Of a stretch of DNA of 64,000 nt, positions 25,401-33,516 are shown one piece after another. The position numbers were made by a program, and so were the translations under genes. The notes beneath the pieces were generated by a model. That model did no database searches and was not told where the DNA came from. It was given only the letters and a program-made list of their open reading frames with translations. The stretch is from the NCBI GenBank assembly GCA_035528065.1, contig DATKZH010000174.1:1-64000 (forward strand). Direction: 5' to 3'. This DNA comes from DATKZH01 sp035528065 (GTDB taxonomy: Bacteria; Planctomycetota; Planctomycetia; Pirellulales; Thermoguttaceae). The first letter of the stretch is position 1. Every line of letters begins with the position of its first letter.

Positions 25401-25464
25401 GACTCACAAGCCCGCACCAAACGAGGACCACCGTTGCCGCGGCGTCCCAACGACTCACGCTCAT
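22453..25464 (-). CDS. HzsA-related triheme propeller protein
   Basis: A 1003-residue exported protein (signal DAAATVVLVWCGLVSQGPMA). Order: a discoidin-like beta domain (~35-145: NLAPKAKASATSEHNELYLA ... KIPKTRVRRVTLKFLNSYGG), a helical/coiled-coil linker (~200-270), a propeller of the hydrazine synthase alpha middle-domain type (DLSYDGRTILFSWRRK; YNACWLPDGGIGFLSTRSP; LNDGRIIYSRWEYVDRP), then heme motifs CVGCH (~721), CIKCH (~771) and CAGCH (~911). It resembles the fusion protein at 14475-18329 but has a discoidin-like N-terminus, one more heme and no SUMF1 domain. ATG 25464 follows GGAGAACCGGA. Hydrazine synthase activity is not implied, since HzsB and HzsC partners are absent. Confidence 0.88.
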   Translation of the reverse strand: MSVSRWDAAATVVLVWCGLVSQGPMAMAAMPENLAPKAKASATSEHNELYLARFATDGKIPPAGSTAQDRGAAWCVLKSVSGDKADFSLAWDEPVDLAEIVYWGRTAWFTNECWKDYEVCLDDAAEPVARGTFQMIHGPQRIKIPKTRVRRVTLKFLNSYGGPNPGALEIQAFAESPSDREFTQFVRRLTSSLAGMPWVEENDGAAVRRLIWELTKAHGAGYGRSAEHLARLDQLEKAKEEAGGDPARLEDLAAELERLERDVLLFDVDKLLVIKRHEITATHVYTYHYEGFRPGGGLYVVSPRAPDYAPVELVSAPEGQILDCDLSYDGRTILFSWRRKQDEGYHLWTIHVDGTGLEQLTEGEWHDYNACWLPDGGIGFLSTRSPQFAYCWHAPVGVLCRMEPDGSGFRRLSANYLNDFTPAVLNDGRIIYSRWEYVDRPAIPIQSMWTINPDGTGLSVFFGNRVLSPGTFMEAQSIPGTSKVISTMTGHNGPTRGAIGVVDRSVGVNAQEAIENLTPDVPVPKVNEGNGNTSGTKQYSCPYPLDAERFLVSIRGPLLVRTISGECQAVALDAPDDGMQYLNARPIRPHRRPPVVPSSLPRPADESEQYATLFLQDVHNGLEPYVRRGDVTRIRVVREMPKTVRIDPSLRAFGFQFPVISCGATYAGKTVLGEVPVGPDGSVAFRVPARVPIYFMALDAEGRAVQRMRSFTHFMPGEVQGCVGCHEHRRQASRPNLAAAVSKPPLDLEPPEWGTGGFDYSRIVQPVLDEHCIKCHNPVDAPKGLDLTGGKTDFFNVSYDVLARENQGGRGSPYVSWIPTYNGQEWNILEVQPKAWGSHQSVLAEVVLSGHPDENGKPKVEMDEASRRRILAWIDLNVPYYGSSETAYPEMVGCRRIYPAELDKVLADVAGRRCAGCHQDGKIPRREWTRVTEPELNPFLVAPLAKSAGGSEQCGRPVFPSKDDPDYQAILAAFAQAQAMLAATPRIDMPGGQPSSSVSRSCQ

Positions 25465-25582
25465 TCCGGTTCTCCCATAGTGCGCAAAATCGATCCTAGG
25501 GTGCTTGCACGCACACGAGACCCGGCGCGGAGACAAGGATTCCTCGCGATACGCCTTTCGCGCGCACCACGCGCGCAGGCAA

Positions 25583-27118
25583 CTATACCTGAATCCAGCC
25601 CAAATAGTGCAGCCAATCGAGCATCCAGGGGTGGGTCCACGGGTTCCACGTGGGATAGCAAACCGACAGGACCGAAAGGGCCAACAACCCGAGCGCGACC
25701 GCCCGGGTCCAGCTCCGCCGGGCCAACCAATCGGCCGCCGGGAGCATCGTCACCAGCCATAGGGGCGCAAACCAGAACATCCAGCGAAAGCCGCACGTCA
25801 TCCCGCCGTAGTTGCGATCGTCCTGCGGCCGGGTCAGGTAGAAAACGAGACAGACCAGCGAAACCGCGGCAACCATCAAGGCCAGCTCCCGCAGCCGACG
25901 ATCGCCCCCCGGCCACAACCACGCGATCAGGCCGGCGATCGCGAGAATCCACATCGGCGTGAGCGAGAAGACGCCGTGGTGGCCGACGAGCGCGTGCAGG
26001 GCGTAGACCGCCGGCGAGCGCTCCCCGCGGTCGATGCTCTGCCGGTTCTGCCAGTAGCTGGCGTACACGTTCCCGTCCCGCTCATAGGTGTAGTCATACC
26101 AGTTATCCGCCGGATCGGCCTCGCTGCGGTGCATGTAGGGCGGCCGAAGGCTGTGATGGGCGACCCAGTTGGTGCCGAAGAACCCGACCGCCACCACCAG
26201 CGCCGCGGGGACGTACGCCACGAGCGTCTCCCGCGGGGCCTTCCACACCAGTGCGGCGGAAAGGACCGCGAACAGCGAGAGCGCCGGCAGCTCGTTGGCC
26301 GCCACGAGCGCGCCGAACAGCCCCGCGATCGCGAAATAGACGAGCCGCCGCTCGTCGTCGAACCAGACGCGGATGGCCGCATAGAGGGCCACGGCGGCAC
26401 AGACGGCCGCCGGCACGTGGTTGTTCAGCACCACGGCAAACGTGGTCAGAAACGTGCCGAACGCGGCCGCAGCCATCACGAAGATCCGCCCCCAGTCGGT
26501 CGTGCCGAACCGCTCCACGAGCCGGGCCAGGAGCAGGAAGCAGACGACGAGCGGAACCACGTTGACGAGGATCAGCATGAACCGGCCGACATAGTACGGG
26601 TGCGTCCCCAGCGTGATCCCCGTGGCACGGTAAATCAGCCAATAGGGAATCGCGACCAGCGTGGGCAACAGCGGCGGCTTGCTCGAATAGAGGTGGCCGT
26701 CGTGCTTGACCATGTCGATCGTGTCCCAGCCCTGCTCCTGAGTCACGCGATCGATCGAGTAAGGCGCCCCGGGAACGCGCATCGCCGGCTCGACCAGCGC
26801 CCGAACCGCACACCACCGGCTGCGGTCGTTGGCGCTTAGGAAGGGACGCCGCAACCGGTTCCGCTTCCGCAGCTCCGCCTCGGTTCGCCTTAGCTCCTGT
26901 TGGATTCGCTCCGGCCGCGCCCCTTGAGCTTCCAGCCGCTGGCGCTTCCGCTCGAGCTCGTGCGGGATCTGATCGAGCCGAGACTTCTCCACCCCTTCCA
27001 TGTCGACGGAGTCGACCGCCAGGATGCGGCCCAGCATGACGCCCGCGCTAAGGACGATCAGCAGGACGTACACGCTGCGCCGGAGCTGGGACTGGGGATC
27101 GTCGGTCGGCCGGTTCAT
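25583..27118 (-). CDS. Polytopic membrane protein, GT-C/ArnT-like glycosyltransferase
   Basis: A 511-residue integral membrane protein. One N-terminal helix (SVYVLLIVLSAGVMLGRILA) is followed by a charged, probably coiled-coil segment (residues ~45-85, Glu/Arg/Gln rich), then about ten hydrophobic helices. The loop DGHLYSSKPPLLPTLVA resembles the lipid-phosphate-sugar loop of GT39/GT83 (ArnT/PMT) enzymes. The ATG at 27118 overlaps the stop of the upstream glycosyltransferase gene in an ATGA (4-nt overlap), indicating translational coupling. I infer transfer of a polyprenyl-phosphate-linked sugar made by the partner; this has not been shown for the family. Confidence 0.8.
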   Translation of the reverse strand: MNRPTDDPQSQLRRSVYVLLIVLSAGVMLGRILAVDSVDMEGVEKSRLDQIPHELERKRQRLEAQGARPERIQQELRRTEAELRKRNRLRRPFLSANDRSRWCAVRALVEPAMRVPGAPYSIDRVTQEQGWDTIDMVKHDGHLYSSKPPLLPTLVAIPYWLIYRATGITLGTHPYYVGRFMLILVNVVPLVVCFLLLARLVERFGTTDWGRIFVMAAAAFGTFLTTFAVVLNNHVPAAVCAAVALYAAIRVWFDDERRLVYFAIAGLFGALVAANELPALSLFAVLSAALVWKAPRETLVAYVPAALVVAVGFFGTNWVAHHSLRPPYMHRSEADPADNWYDYTYERDGNVYASYWQNRQSIDRGERSPAVYALHALVGHHGVFSLTPMWILAIAGLIAWLWPGGDRRLRELALMVAAVSLVCLVFYLTRPQDDRNYGGMTCGFRWMFWFAPLWLVTMLPAADWLARRSWTRAVALGLLALSVLSVCYPTWNPWTHPWMLDWLHYLGWIQV

Positions 27119-28161
27119 TGCGTCTCGGGCTCGGAGGGGTGCAGATCGGCGTCGCTCGAAGCGCCGGCGGCGGAACCGGCCCGATCGGCGATCGAGTACG
27201 TATTCATCTCGCGCTGTTGGTAGGCAATGATCAACTCGCCGACGAAACCGATCGACATCAATTGGCCGCCCATCAGCAACAGGGCTACTGAGTAGAGTGC
27301 CGCGGTCGGGTGTTCGTGGAGATGGAAGAGCACGTCGTCGGGCGTTTGTCCTGCCGGAACCGTGACGAGCCCGGCCAACGCCAAGAGCCGAGAGCACGTC
27401 CAACAGCCGGCCAGCCAAATCATCCCCAACATGCCCAGGAAGAACGAAGCCAGACCGAGCGTGCCCAGGAGGTGCTGCGGTCGTTGCCCGAAACCGGTGA
27501 GGAACTTGACGGTGAGAAGGTCCAAGAATCCCTTGACGAACCGGGTCACGCCGTACTTCGATCGCCCGAACCGGCGCGCACGGTGGTTGACGACGACTTC
27601 GCCGACGCGAAATCCCCGCGCCGCGGCCAACACGGGCACGAAGCGGTGCAGCTCGCCGTAGAGTCGGACCTCATCGAACACCTCGCGGCGGTAGCACTTC
27701 ATCCCGCAGTTGTGATCGTGCAGCTTCACGCCCGTCAGTCGGCTGACCATCCCGTTGAACACCCGCGAAGGGAACACTTTGTGCCAAGGGTCGTGGCGGA
27801 GCTTCTTCCACCCGCTGACCACGTCGAGATCCTTCTCCATCTCGGCCAGGAAGCTCGGGATTTCGCGGGGGTCGTCCTGGAGGTCCGCGTCGAGGGTCAT
27901 GATCAGCTCGCCCCGGGCATCGGCAAACCCCGCGCTCAGGGCCGCGGCCTTCCCGAAGTTGCGGCGGAACCGAATCCCCCGCACCCGGGGATCGCTGTCG
28001 GCCACTCTCCGAATCGCTTCCCACGACCGGTCGCTCGAGCCGTCGTCGACGAAGATCACCTCCACGTCATAGCCCTGGGAGTCGGCCACCTCGACCAACT
28101 CCTGGTGCAGCTTCTCCAGGCTCTCCTCCTCGTTGAACACCGGGATGACGACCGACAGCAT
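27115..28161 (-). CDS. GT2 polyprenyl-phosphate glycosyltransferase (GtrB/DPM-like)
   Basis: A 348-residue membrane-anchored GT-A enzyme. The N-terminus is MLSVVIPVFNEEESLEKLH, then VIFVDDGSSDRSWEAI, the metal-binding DAD at 91-93 (LDADLQDDP) and NFGKAAALSAGF. Two long C-terminal hydrophobic helices (LGLASFFLGMLGMIWLAGCW; AALYSVALLLMGGQLMSIGF) match the dolichol-phosphate-mannose synthase-like group that loads a sugar on polyprenyl phosphate at the cytoplasmic face. The following gene is translationally coupled (ATGA) and is a GT-C-like membrane protein, the usual partner for using such a lipid sugar outside. Confidence 0.92.
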   Translation of the reverse strand: MLSVVIPVFNEEESLEKLHQELVEVADSQGYDVEVIFVDDGSSDRSWEAIRRVADSDPRVRGIRFRRNFGKAAALSAGFADARGELIMTLDADLQDDPREIPSFLAEMEKDLDVVSGWKKLRHDPWHKVFPSRVFNGMVSRLTGVKLHDHNCGMKCYRREVFDEVRLYGELHRFVPVLAAARGFRVGEVVVNHRARRFGRSKYGVTRFVKGFLDLLTVKFLTGFGQRPQHLLGTLGLASFFLGMLGMIWLAGCWTCSRLLALAGLVTVPAGQTPDDVLFHLHEHPTAALYSVALLLMGGQLMSIGFVGELIIAYQQREMNTYSIADRAGSAAGASSDADLHPSEPETQ

Positions 28162-28506
28162 GGCGATACCGCTTGAGTCTGTCTGCTAGCGACCAAGACC
28201 GACGGGGCATGGCGCCCCATCCCTCGTCGCGGGGCGGGCACTCCCTGATTTCATGGTATCACAGCGGCCCCGACGAAGGAACCCGGCTCGGTTGACCCGC
28301 AAACCGGCGGGCGCATCGGGTCATGAGCAGCAAGCCCGGCCAGGATGGTCGCAGACGGCTGCCGCGCAATCGCCCGCGGCACGACCTGGATCGCGCCCGA
28401 GCGGTTCCGCCGCCGGAGTCGTTGTGATACACTTGGCCAGGACGTGGCGCCCGCCGCGGCGTGCCACTGACGGAAGCCAAGGCCCACGGAGAGAGGACCT
28501 GCCGCC
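28162..28506. other. Divergent region between glycosyltransferase and ndk genes
   Basis: There is no gene in these 345 nt. A GGGGC-ATGGC-GCCCC type stem-loop lies near 28204-28218. GTTGTGATACACT (about 28424-28436) could be an extended -10 region for ndk. GAGAGGAC about 12 nt before 28507 serves as the ndk Shine-Dalgarno. Confidence 0.4.
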
Positions 28507-28968
28507 ATGGAGCAAACGCTCGTTCTTTTGAAGCCCGATTGCGTCCAGCGACGTCTGATCGGGCGCGTGCTCGCCCGGTTCGAGGACAAGGGATTCAACG
28601 TCGTGGCGATGAAGCTGATGCAAGTCACGCCCGAGCTGGCCAAGCGGCATTACGCCGAGCACGTCCAGAAGGGATGGTACCCCTTGCTGGAGTCGTTCAT
28701 CACCGCCGCGCCGCTGGTCGCCGCGATTGTCGAAGGGCCCAAGGCGATCCGGGTAGTGCGCGACATGGTCGGTCCCACCGACGGCCTGGACGCCCCGCCG
28801 GGCACGGTCCGAGGGGATTTCGGCTCCAGCCGCCAAATGAACCTGGTGCACGCCTCCGACGGGCCGGAAGCGGCCAAGCGGGAAATCGACGTCTTCTTCT
28901 CGCAGGACGAGATCCACCGCTACGAGCCGACCATCCGACCGTGGCTCCGCGCCGCGGATGAAGACTAG
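28507..28968 (+). CDS. ndk: Nucleoside diphosphate kinase
   Basis: The 153-residue cytoplasmic enzyme transfers the gamma phosphate between nucleoside triphosphates and diphosphates. It begins MEQTLVLLKPDCVQRRLIGR (substrate-binding KPD), and has the active-site His115 in MNLVHASDG, the phosphorylated residue. Its length is close to the family norm (about 140-150 residues). The last codons and the stop (GAAGACTAG) form the start of dispersed repeat copy B, so the tail ADED was probably shaped by the repeat. Confidence 0.97.
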   Translation: MEQTLVLLKPDCVQRRLIGRVLARFEDKGFNVVAMKLMQVTPELAKRHYAEHVQKGWYPLLESFITAAPLVAAIVEGPKAIRVVRDMVGPTDGLDAPPGTVRGDFGSSRQMNLVHASDGPEAAKREIDVFFSQDEIHRYEPTIRPWLRAADED

Positions 28969-29123
28969 CGAGGCAGGGCCTCAGACCGAGGCGAGGGTTC
29001 AGTGGTCAGGGTTCAGGGTTCAGGATTTCTGTGCATGGGTGGAACTCCGAGTCCTGAACCCCGAACCCTGAACCCCAAAGACTTGACTCATTTGCAGCAA
29101 CTGTCCGAAGCCAAGTGCCCTAG
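28960..29123. repeat. Dispersed palindromic repeat, copy B
   Basis: About 164 nt nearly identical to 8588-8744; the main length difference is one extra GGGTTCA unit in the left block. It begins inside the ndk stop region (GAAGACTAG) and its last CTAG contains, on the minus strand, the pyrF stop codon. It thus fills the whole space between two convergent genes and supplies a stop for each. Confidence 0.9.
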
Positions 29124-30052
29124 CCCGCGGCGAGTCTCCCCGCCGGGGTATGGGCGCGAAGCTGATGGATCATCTCTCGCGTAGCGGCCTCCACCGCCTC
29201 CTGCCAGCGTGACGCGCCGAACGCGGCTGCATACTCCTCCCGCCGATACGCGAAGATGATGCCCCGCGAGCTGTTGACGATCGCCCCCAGGCCCTGCTCG
29301 TCGAACGCGCCGGCCACGTCTCGGGCGGTCGCTCCTTGGGCACCGAAGCCGGGGACCAGGAACCAGGCGTGGGGCATCTCTGCCCTAAGTTCTTGCAATT
29401 GCTCGGGATACGTCGCGCCGACTACGGCTCCGACCGCACCGTAGCCGCCTTGACCGCCGGTCTTTCGAGCCAGCTTCTCCACCTGCCGGGCCACGTGCCG
29501 ATACACGGGCTGGCCGTCGGCCACCAGATCCTGGAACATACCCCCCCCGGGGTTGGACGTCTTGACGAGCACAAACAACCCGGCGGCCCGCTCGGTGGCG
29601 ACCCGGACGAACGGCTCCAGGCTGTCCTCGCCGAGGTACGGGCTGACGGTCATCGCATCGGCACCCCACGCGCTCTGACCTTCGCTGCCGAGGATGCCGT
29701 CGGCGTAGGCGGCGGCCGTGGAGCCGATATCGTTTCGCTTGGCGTCGAGGATCACCAGAAGCCCCCTCTCTTGGGCATGCCGGATGATCTCCGCCAGAAC
29801 GGTCATCCCGGGGGGGCCGAGCTGCTCGAAGAACGCGGCCTGCGGCTTCACCGCCGCCACCAGCGGCGCGACCACGTCGACCACGCCCCGGCAAAACGCG
29901 CCCACGGCCTTCGCCTTTCCCGAGAGGTCCGCCCCGTCGATCTGGGGCATCATCCCCTCCGGGAGCGATTCGACACGCGGATCGAGCCCCACCAGCACGG
30001 GGTTCCCACAACGCCGCACCGCCGCGGCGAGCCGATCGGAAAAACAGAGCAA
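29120..30052 (-). CDS. pyrF: Orotidine 5'-phosphate decarboxylase, PyrF subfamily 2
   Basis: A 310-residue enzyme that decarboxylates OMP to UMP, the last step of de novo pyrimidine synthesis. Catalytic signature LVILDAKRNDIGSTA places D103, K105 and D108 as the Asp-Lys-Asp set. The N-terminal NPVLVGLDPRVESLP and the length (~270-310 rather than ~230) identify the long bacterial subfamily. The start is a TTG at 30052 with AGGAGG 8 nt upstream; no ATG is better placed. Its stop lies in repeat copy B. It follows the FG-GAP gene by 33 nt on the same strand. Confidence 0.93.
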   Translation of the reverse strand: MLCFSDRLAAAVRRCGNPVLVGLDPRVESLPEGMMPQIDGADLSGKAKAVGAFCRGVVDVVAPLVAAVKPQAAFFEQLGPPGMTVLAEIIRHAQERGLLVILDAKRNDIGSTAAAYADGILGSEGQSAWGADAMTVSPYLGEDSLEPFVRVATERAAGLFVLVKTSNPGGGMFQDLVADGQPVYRHVARQVEKLARKTGGQGGYGAVGAVVGATYPEQLQELRAEMPHAWFLVPGFGAQGATARDVAGAFDEQGLGAIVNSSRGIIFAYRREEYAAAFGASRWQEAVEAATREMIHQLRAHTPAGRLAAG

Positions 30053-30085
30053 GTCAAGGTCCTCCTCTTAACGAAGGCCGAACGA

Positions 30086-31378
30086 TCAACGAGAATCCGC
30101 ACGCCGGGCTGAGCTCGGGTTCTCATACCAGAAGACGCCCAGCCCTTGCCCGGGGCCTTCCACCGGCTGGCTCTCTTCGCAGGCCAGCACGTCGAGATCG
30201 CCGTCGCCGTCGAGATCCAGCAGCTCCATCCGGTCGAACTTGATCCCCGCCGGCCCGCTGATCTCGTGGGCGGTCCAGGGGCCTTCGGTCGGGGCCTTGT
30301 CGTAGGAGAGCCAAACCACGCCGGATCGGTCGCCCTTGGCGTTCTCGCAACTGAACACCAGGTCGGGTTTGCCGTCGCCGTCGATGTCGCCCACTTCCAC
30401 GGCCTTCCCCGTTCCCACGTCTTCCGGCATGCGGATCGCGTGCTGCACCCACGCGTCCGGTGCGCCCGGCAAACGGCGAAAGAACAACAGGCCGTTGTCC
30501 CTGGTTGCACAGAGCACGTCTTCGGCGCCGTCGGCGTCGAGGTCCGCAACCGTCAGGAACATCACCTCGTGGTCCTCGCCGCCGATAGGGTGATTTGGCC
30601 ACGGCGCGGATTGAGCCGGTCCCGCTCCCGGGTTTTCCAACCACCGGCACGCGCGCAGTCGGCCTTTTCGATCGGAGGTGAGCACGTCCGGGTCGCCGTC
30701 GCGATCCATGTCCACCACGCGGAGCGACATGATCCAGCCGGCCGGCGAGATGGGGTGCCATTTCCACTGGTCGAGCCGTCGGGGGTCGTCGGGCGATTGC
30801 CACCAGCCGATCTGGCAGTCCCCCCCTTTGCCCGCCGCGACCAGGTCGATTCCGTGCTTGCCGTCCACCTGCATCGGGACGGAGAACATCCACATCATCC
30901 GATTCTCCGACCCGGGAATCGGCTCGGTCGTCCATCGCTCGGGATCGAGATAGGCCCGCCGGTCCTTCGGCGCCCAATGGACGAACATCGTGCGGGTCTT
31001 GCCCTCACAGCAGGTGGCCACGTCGATCCGGCCGTCGGCGTCGAGGTCGGCGAACACCGCGTCTTCGACGCTGGGCGTCTTGCCGACCGTCACCGCGGGC
31101 CAAGGCTCGCCGGCACGGTCGTGCCCCGGATGCAGGTAGACCCGGGTGATCCCGCCTTGCTCCCAGCCGGTGACCACGTCCGGTCGGCCGTCGCCGTTGG
31201 CGTCGCCAAGCCGCACGCCGTCGGCGCCTCGCGAGCCGTCGTCGACGACGTGCCGGGGCCAGGGCGCTCCGCGGAAAGGGGTTTCCGCCCCACGAAGGAC
31301 TCCCGGCGAAGCGAAGCATGCGCACAGCGACGCCACGAAGCCGAGGCATCCATAGCGTGAGAGCGAGTTCTCGATCAT
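30086..31378 (-). CDS. Secreted FG-GAP/VCBS-repeat protein
   Basis: A 430-residue protein with a signal peptide (GCLGFVASLCACFASPGVLR). The body is a beta-propeller of FG-GAP/VCBS repeats with calcium-binding loops: LGDANGDGRPDVV, ADLDADGRIDVA, VDMDRDGDPDVL, ADLDADGAEDVL, GDIDGDGKPDLV and LDLDGDGDLDVL, six or so blades. Such proteins are abundant in planctomycetes; ligands are unknown. ATG 31378 is chosen since it directly precedes the signal peptide, but its Shine-Dalgarno is weak. pyrF follows 33 nt downstream, so the two may share a transcript. Confidence 0.9.
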   Translation of the reverse strand: MIENSLSRYGCLGFVASLCACFASPGVLRGAETPFRGAPWPRHVVDDGSRGADGVRLGDANGDGRPDVVTGWEQGGITRVYLHPGHDRAGEPWPAVTVGKTPSVEDAVFADLDADGRIDVATCCEGKTRTMFVHWAPKDRRAYLDPERWTTEPIPGSENRMMWMFSVPMQVDGKHGIDLVAAGKGGDCQIGWWQSPDDPRRLDQWKWHPISPAGWIMSLRVVDMDRDGDPDVLTSDRKGRLRACRWLENPGAGPAQSAPWPNHPIGGEDHEVMFLTVADLDADGAEDVLCATRDNGLLFFRRLPGAPDAWVQHAIRMPEDVGTGKAVEVGDIDGDGKPDLVFSCENAKGDRSGVVWLSYDKAPTEGPWTAHEISGPAGIKFDRMELLDLDGDGDLDVLACEESQPVEGPGQGLGVFWYENPSSARRADSR

Positions 31379-31409
31379 CGTCTCGATCTGGGCAGCAAGG
31401 GAGGCTCTG

Positions 31410-31431
31410 TGCGGGCGAAGCCGCAAGCGGC
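31410..31431. repeat. 22-nt repeat with GCCGC-AA-GCGGC hairpin, copy 1
   Basis: These 22 nt are identical to 56656-56677. The core GCCGC-AA-GCGGC forms a small hairpin. This copy is intergenic, between the start of the FG-GAP gene and the end of the trypsin/PDZ gene. Confidence 0.75.
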
Positions 31432-31472
31432 AGCGTCGGCGCCGATGCAGACAGCGATCCGGGAACGCCGAA

Positions 31473-33302
31473 TCAACCGATAGCGTACACCAGGTCGGCG
31501 CCCGCTACCAGCTTGTGCTGCTCGCCGCCGGATTCGGACTCGCCGGGCCCCTTGCCGTCATCGTCCTGCCCCTGCCCCTTGCTGTCCTCGTCGGGGTGCG
31601 GCGCTTCGACGTCGCCGGGATCCTGATCGGGCTCCGCTTCGTTGGGACGCAGCCGCCCGGACATCAGGTCGTACATCAGCGCGAGCAGGACATCGGACGG
31701 GACACAGTAGGTTTCGGTGCGGCCACCCCGGGCGATGTTCACGCCAATGACCTTGCCGCTCAGATCGACCAGGGGCCCGCCGCAGTCGACGGGGCGCAAC
31801 ACGGTGTCGTGCTGGAGGACGGCGGGGAAGTCGTCGTGCCGCTTGCTGATCCCCACGTGGGACCGGTTCTGCATCTCCCGCTTTCTGGCCCCGGGCGTGT
31901 CGATCTTGGCCAACCGGGCGGAGACCTCCAGCGTCTCGTCGCCCCGTTGGACGGTCAGCCGGACCGTCTGGCCGGGCGGGTGGCGTCGGATGGCGGCGAT
32001 CAGCTCGTGCAAGCCCTGGGCCGGGTTGCCCTCCACGTGCGTGATCACGTCGTCGATCTGAAGCCCCGCCTCGGCCGCGGGACTGTCGGGCAGGACCTTC
32101 ACGACGCGTGTCCCCTGGTCTGCATCGCCCACGCCGATCCCCAAAACGCCGCCGGCCGGGGGGATCTTCCGCCGCGGACCGCCGATCACGCCAAGGGCCA
32201 ACGGGGCCTCATCCTCCGGACCGGGTGCCGCGACCCATTGCCCTACGGCAGGGCCCGTCTCGTCGGCCCAGGGGATGAGCGGCAGCCCGGCGGCCTCCAC
32301 CTTGAGCATTGCCAGATCGAACTGAGGATGAACCCCGACGATTTGGGCCTCCCACTCTTGGCCGTCCCGGCTTCGGCAGACGATCGGTCCTCGCAGTTCA
32401 CTGGCCTTGGTGACCACCCAGCCGTCGGGCCCGACAATCGTCCCCAAGGCCGCGTCTTTGCCGTCACACTTCACACGGACGACGCACGCGCCCGCCTCCG
32501 CGACCACTTGGCGGAACGCCGCTTTGACCTCGCCGCTGTCTTTGCCCGGCGTGCCGTCGTCCCAATCCTCGCCTCCAGCGAGGCGCTCCCAATGGTCGCG
32601 AAAGAGGTCCACCGGGACGTGCACGTTGACGTTGGTTGAGCCGCCGATCCGGCTGTTGACTCCGATCACCTTCCCTTCGAGATCAAAGAGCGGACCGCCC
32701 GAGTCGCCCGCAACCAGGGGACAGTCGGTCCGGATGGCATCCGCCCGCGATTCCAACACGCGCCCAAGACGGATTACCGGCGGTCGTCCTTCCTGGTACC
32801 CGAGGGGATGCCCCACGGCAACGCACCACGCGCCGAGTTGGAGGTCGCGCGAGCTACCCATTTCCAGGTGCGGCCAGGGGCCTTCGTCGTTGATCTTTGA
32901 CAGCCCCGCGTCGACGCGGCGGTGAATGCCCAGGGTGGTCCCCTTCGCCGTCCTGCCGTCGGGGAAGACGAACAGGGCGTTCTGGCCCGGTTTCTCGGCG
33001 ACGTGGCCGGCGGTCAGCACGTAGCCATCCTCGGTCACGATGACCCCGCTTCCCTGGGCCGTGCCAACGCGCACCGCCACCGTACACGGGACGACTTTCG
33101 CCGCAACGGCCTTCACTTGCGCTTCGATCACCCGCAGATCGGCGAGGTCTTCCGGGACCGTGACTTGGCGATCGGACTGAGCGGGCTCCTTGGGCCCGAC
33201 GTCTTCCCCGTCTATCGGGGGGGTGGCGACCAGGAATGGTACCAGAAAGAGGAGCCCCGGAAGGAGACGATCAGCGCGGATGGGGGAGGCCGGATGCACC
33301 AC
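31473..33302 (-). CDS. Tandem trypsin-like protease with PDZ nested in a degenerate second domain
   Basis: A 609-residue secreted HtrA-like protein (signal LLPGLLFLVPFLVATP). The first protease domain (~60-240) has a complete triad: H100 (LTAGHVA), D131 (RRVDAGL) and S201 (AGDSGGPLF). A second trypsin-like domain starts at ~265 (LGTIVGPDGWVVTKASE, with no His), keeps an Asp at 329 (FDLAMLKV), is interrupted by a PDZ domain at ~384-467 (GVLGIGVGDADQGTRVVKVL), and resumes at ~480, where the GDSGGPL motif has become VDCGGPLVDLSG (Cys507). The C-terminus is an acidic, Gly/Asp-rich tail. The GTG at 33302 has GAGGA upstream. It is likely an envelope protease whose second domain binds or regulates. 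Confidence 0.88.
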   Translation of the reverse strand: MVHPASPIRADRLLPGLLFLVPFLVATPPIDGEDVGPKEPAQSDRQVTVPEDLADLRVIEAQVKAVAAKVVPCTVAVRVGTAQGSGVIVTEDGYVLTAGHVAEKPGQNALFVFPDGRTAKGTTLGIHRRVDAGLSKINDEGPWPHLEMGSSRDLQLGAWCVAVGHPLGYQEGRPPVIRLGRVLESRADAIRTDCPLVAGDSGGPLFDLEGKVIGVNSRIGGSTNVNVHVPVDLFRDHWERLAGGEDWDDGTPGKDSGEVKAAFRQVVAEAGACVVRVKCDGKDAALGTIVGPDGWVVTKASELRGPIVCRSRDGQEWEAQIVGVHPQFDLAMLKVEAAGLPLIPWADETGPAVGQWVAAPGPEDEAPLALGVIGGPRRKIPPAGGVLGIGVGDADQGTRVVKVLPDSPAAEAGLQIDDVITHVEGNPAQGLHELIAAIRRHPPGQTVRLTVQRGDETLEVSARLAKIDTPGARKREMQNRSHVGISKRHDDFPAVLQHDTVLRPVDCGGPLVDLSGKVIGVNIARGGRTETYCVPSDVLLALMYDLMSGRLRPNEAEPDQDPGDVEAPHPDEDSKGQGQDDDGKGPGESESGGEQHKLVAGADLVYAIG

Positions 33303-33516
33303 GGTGCGTGGTCCTCAGATTTGGCCAGCGGAAGTGAAGAACGAGGGGGACGGGTGATCCGGCAGCGGTCGCCACCCGAGTTGCCACACTTCCAGTATGA
33401 TCGGGGCGAGGCGGTGGTTCAAGCAGTTTGGCGTACAGACACCCCCCCCGAAGGGGGCGCAGTCCGCTTCTCGGGGACCCGTCGCGCTCCTCGCAGGGCA
33501 GCCGCTGGCAACCGGC

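Noticed and set aside
14475..25464. True hydrazine synthase (anammox)
   Set aside because: Only the alpha-like part is present, fused to other domains; no HzsB or HzsC, no hydrazine dehydrogenase nearby.
22426..25962. Plus-strand open frame of 1178 codons
   Set aside because: It is antisense to the HzsA-related gene; composition is low-complexity Arg/Pro/Val/Leu and no motif is seen. The minus frame has heme motifs and a signal peptide.
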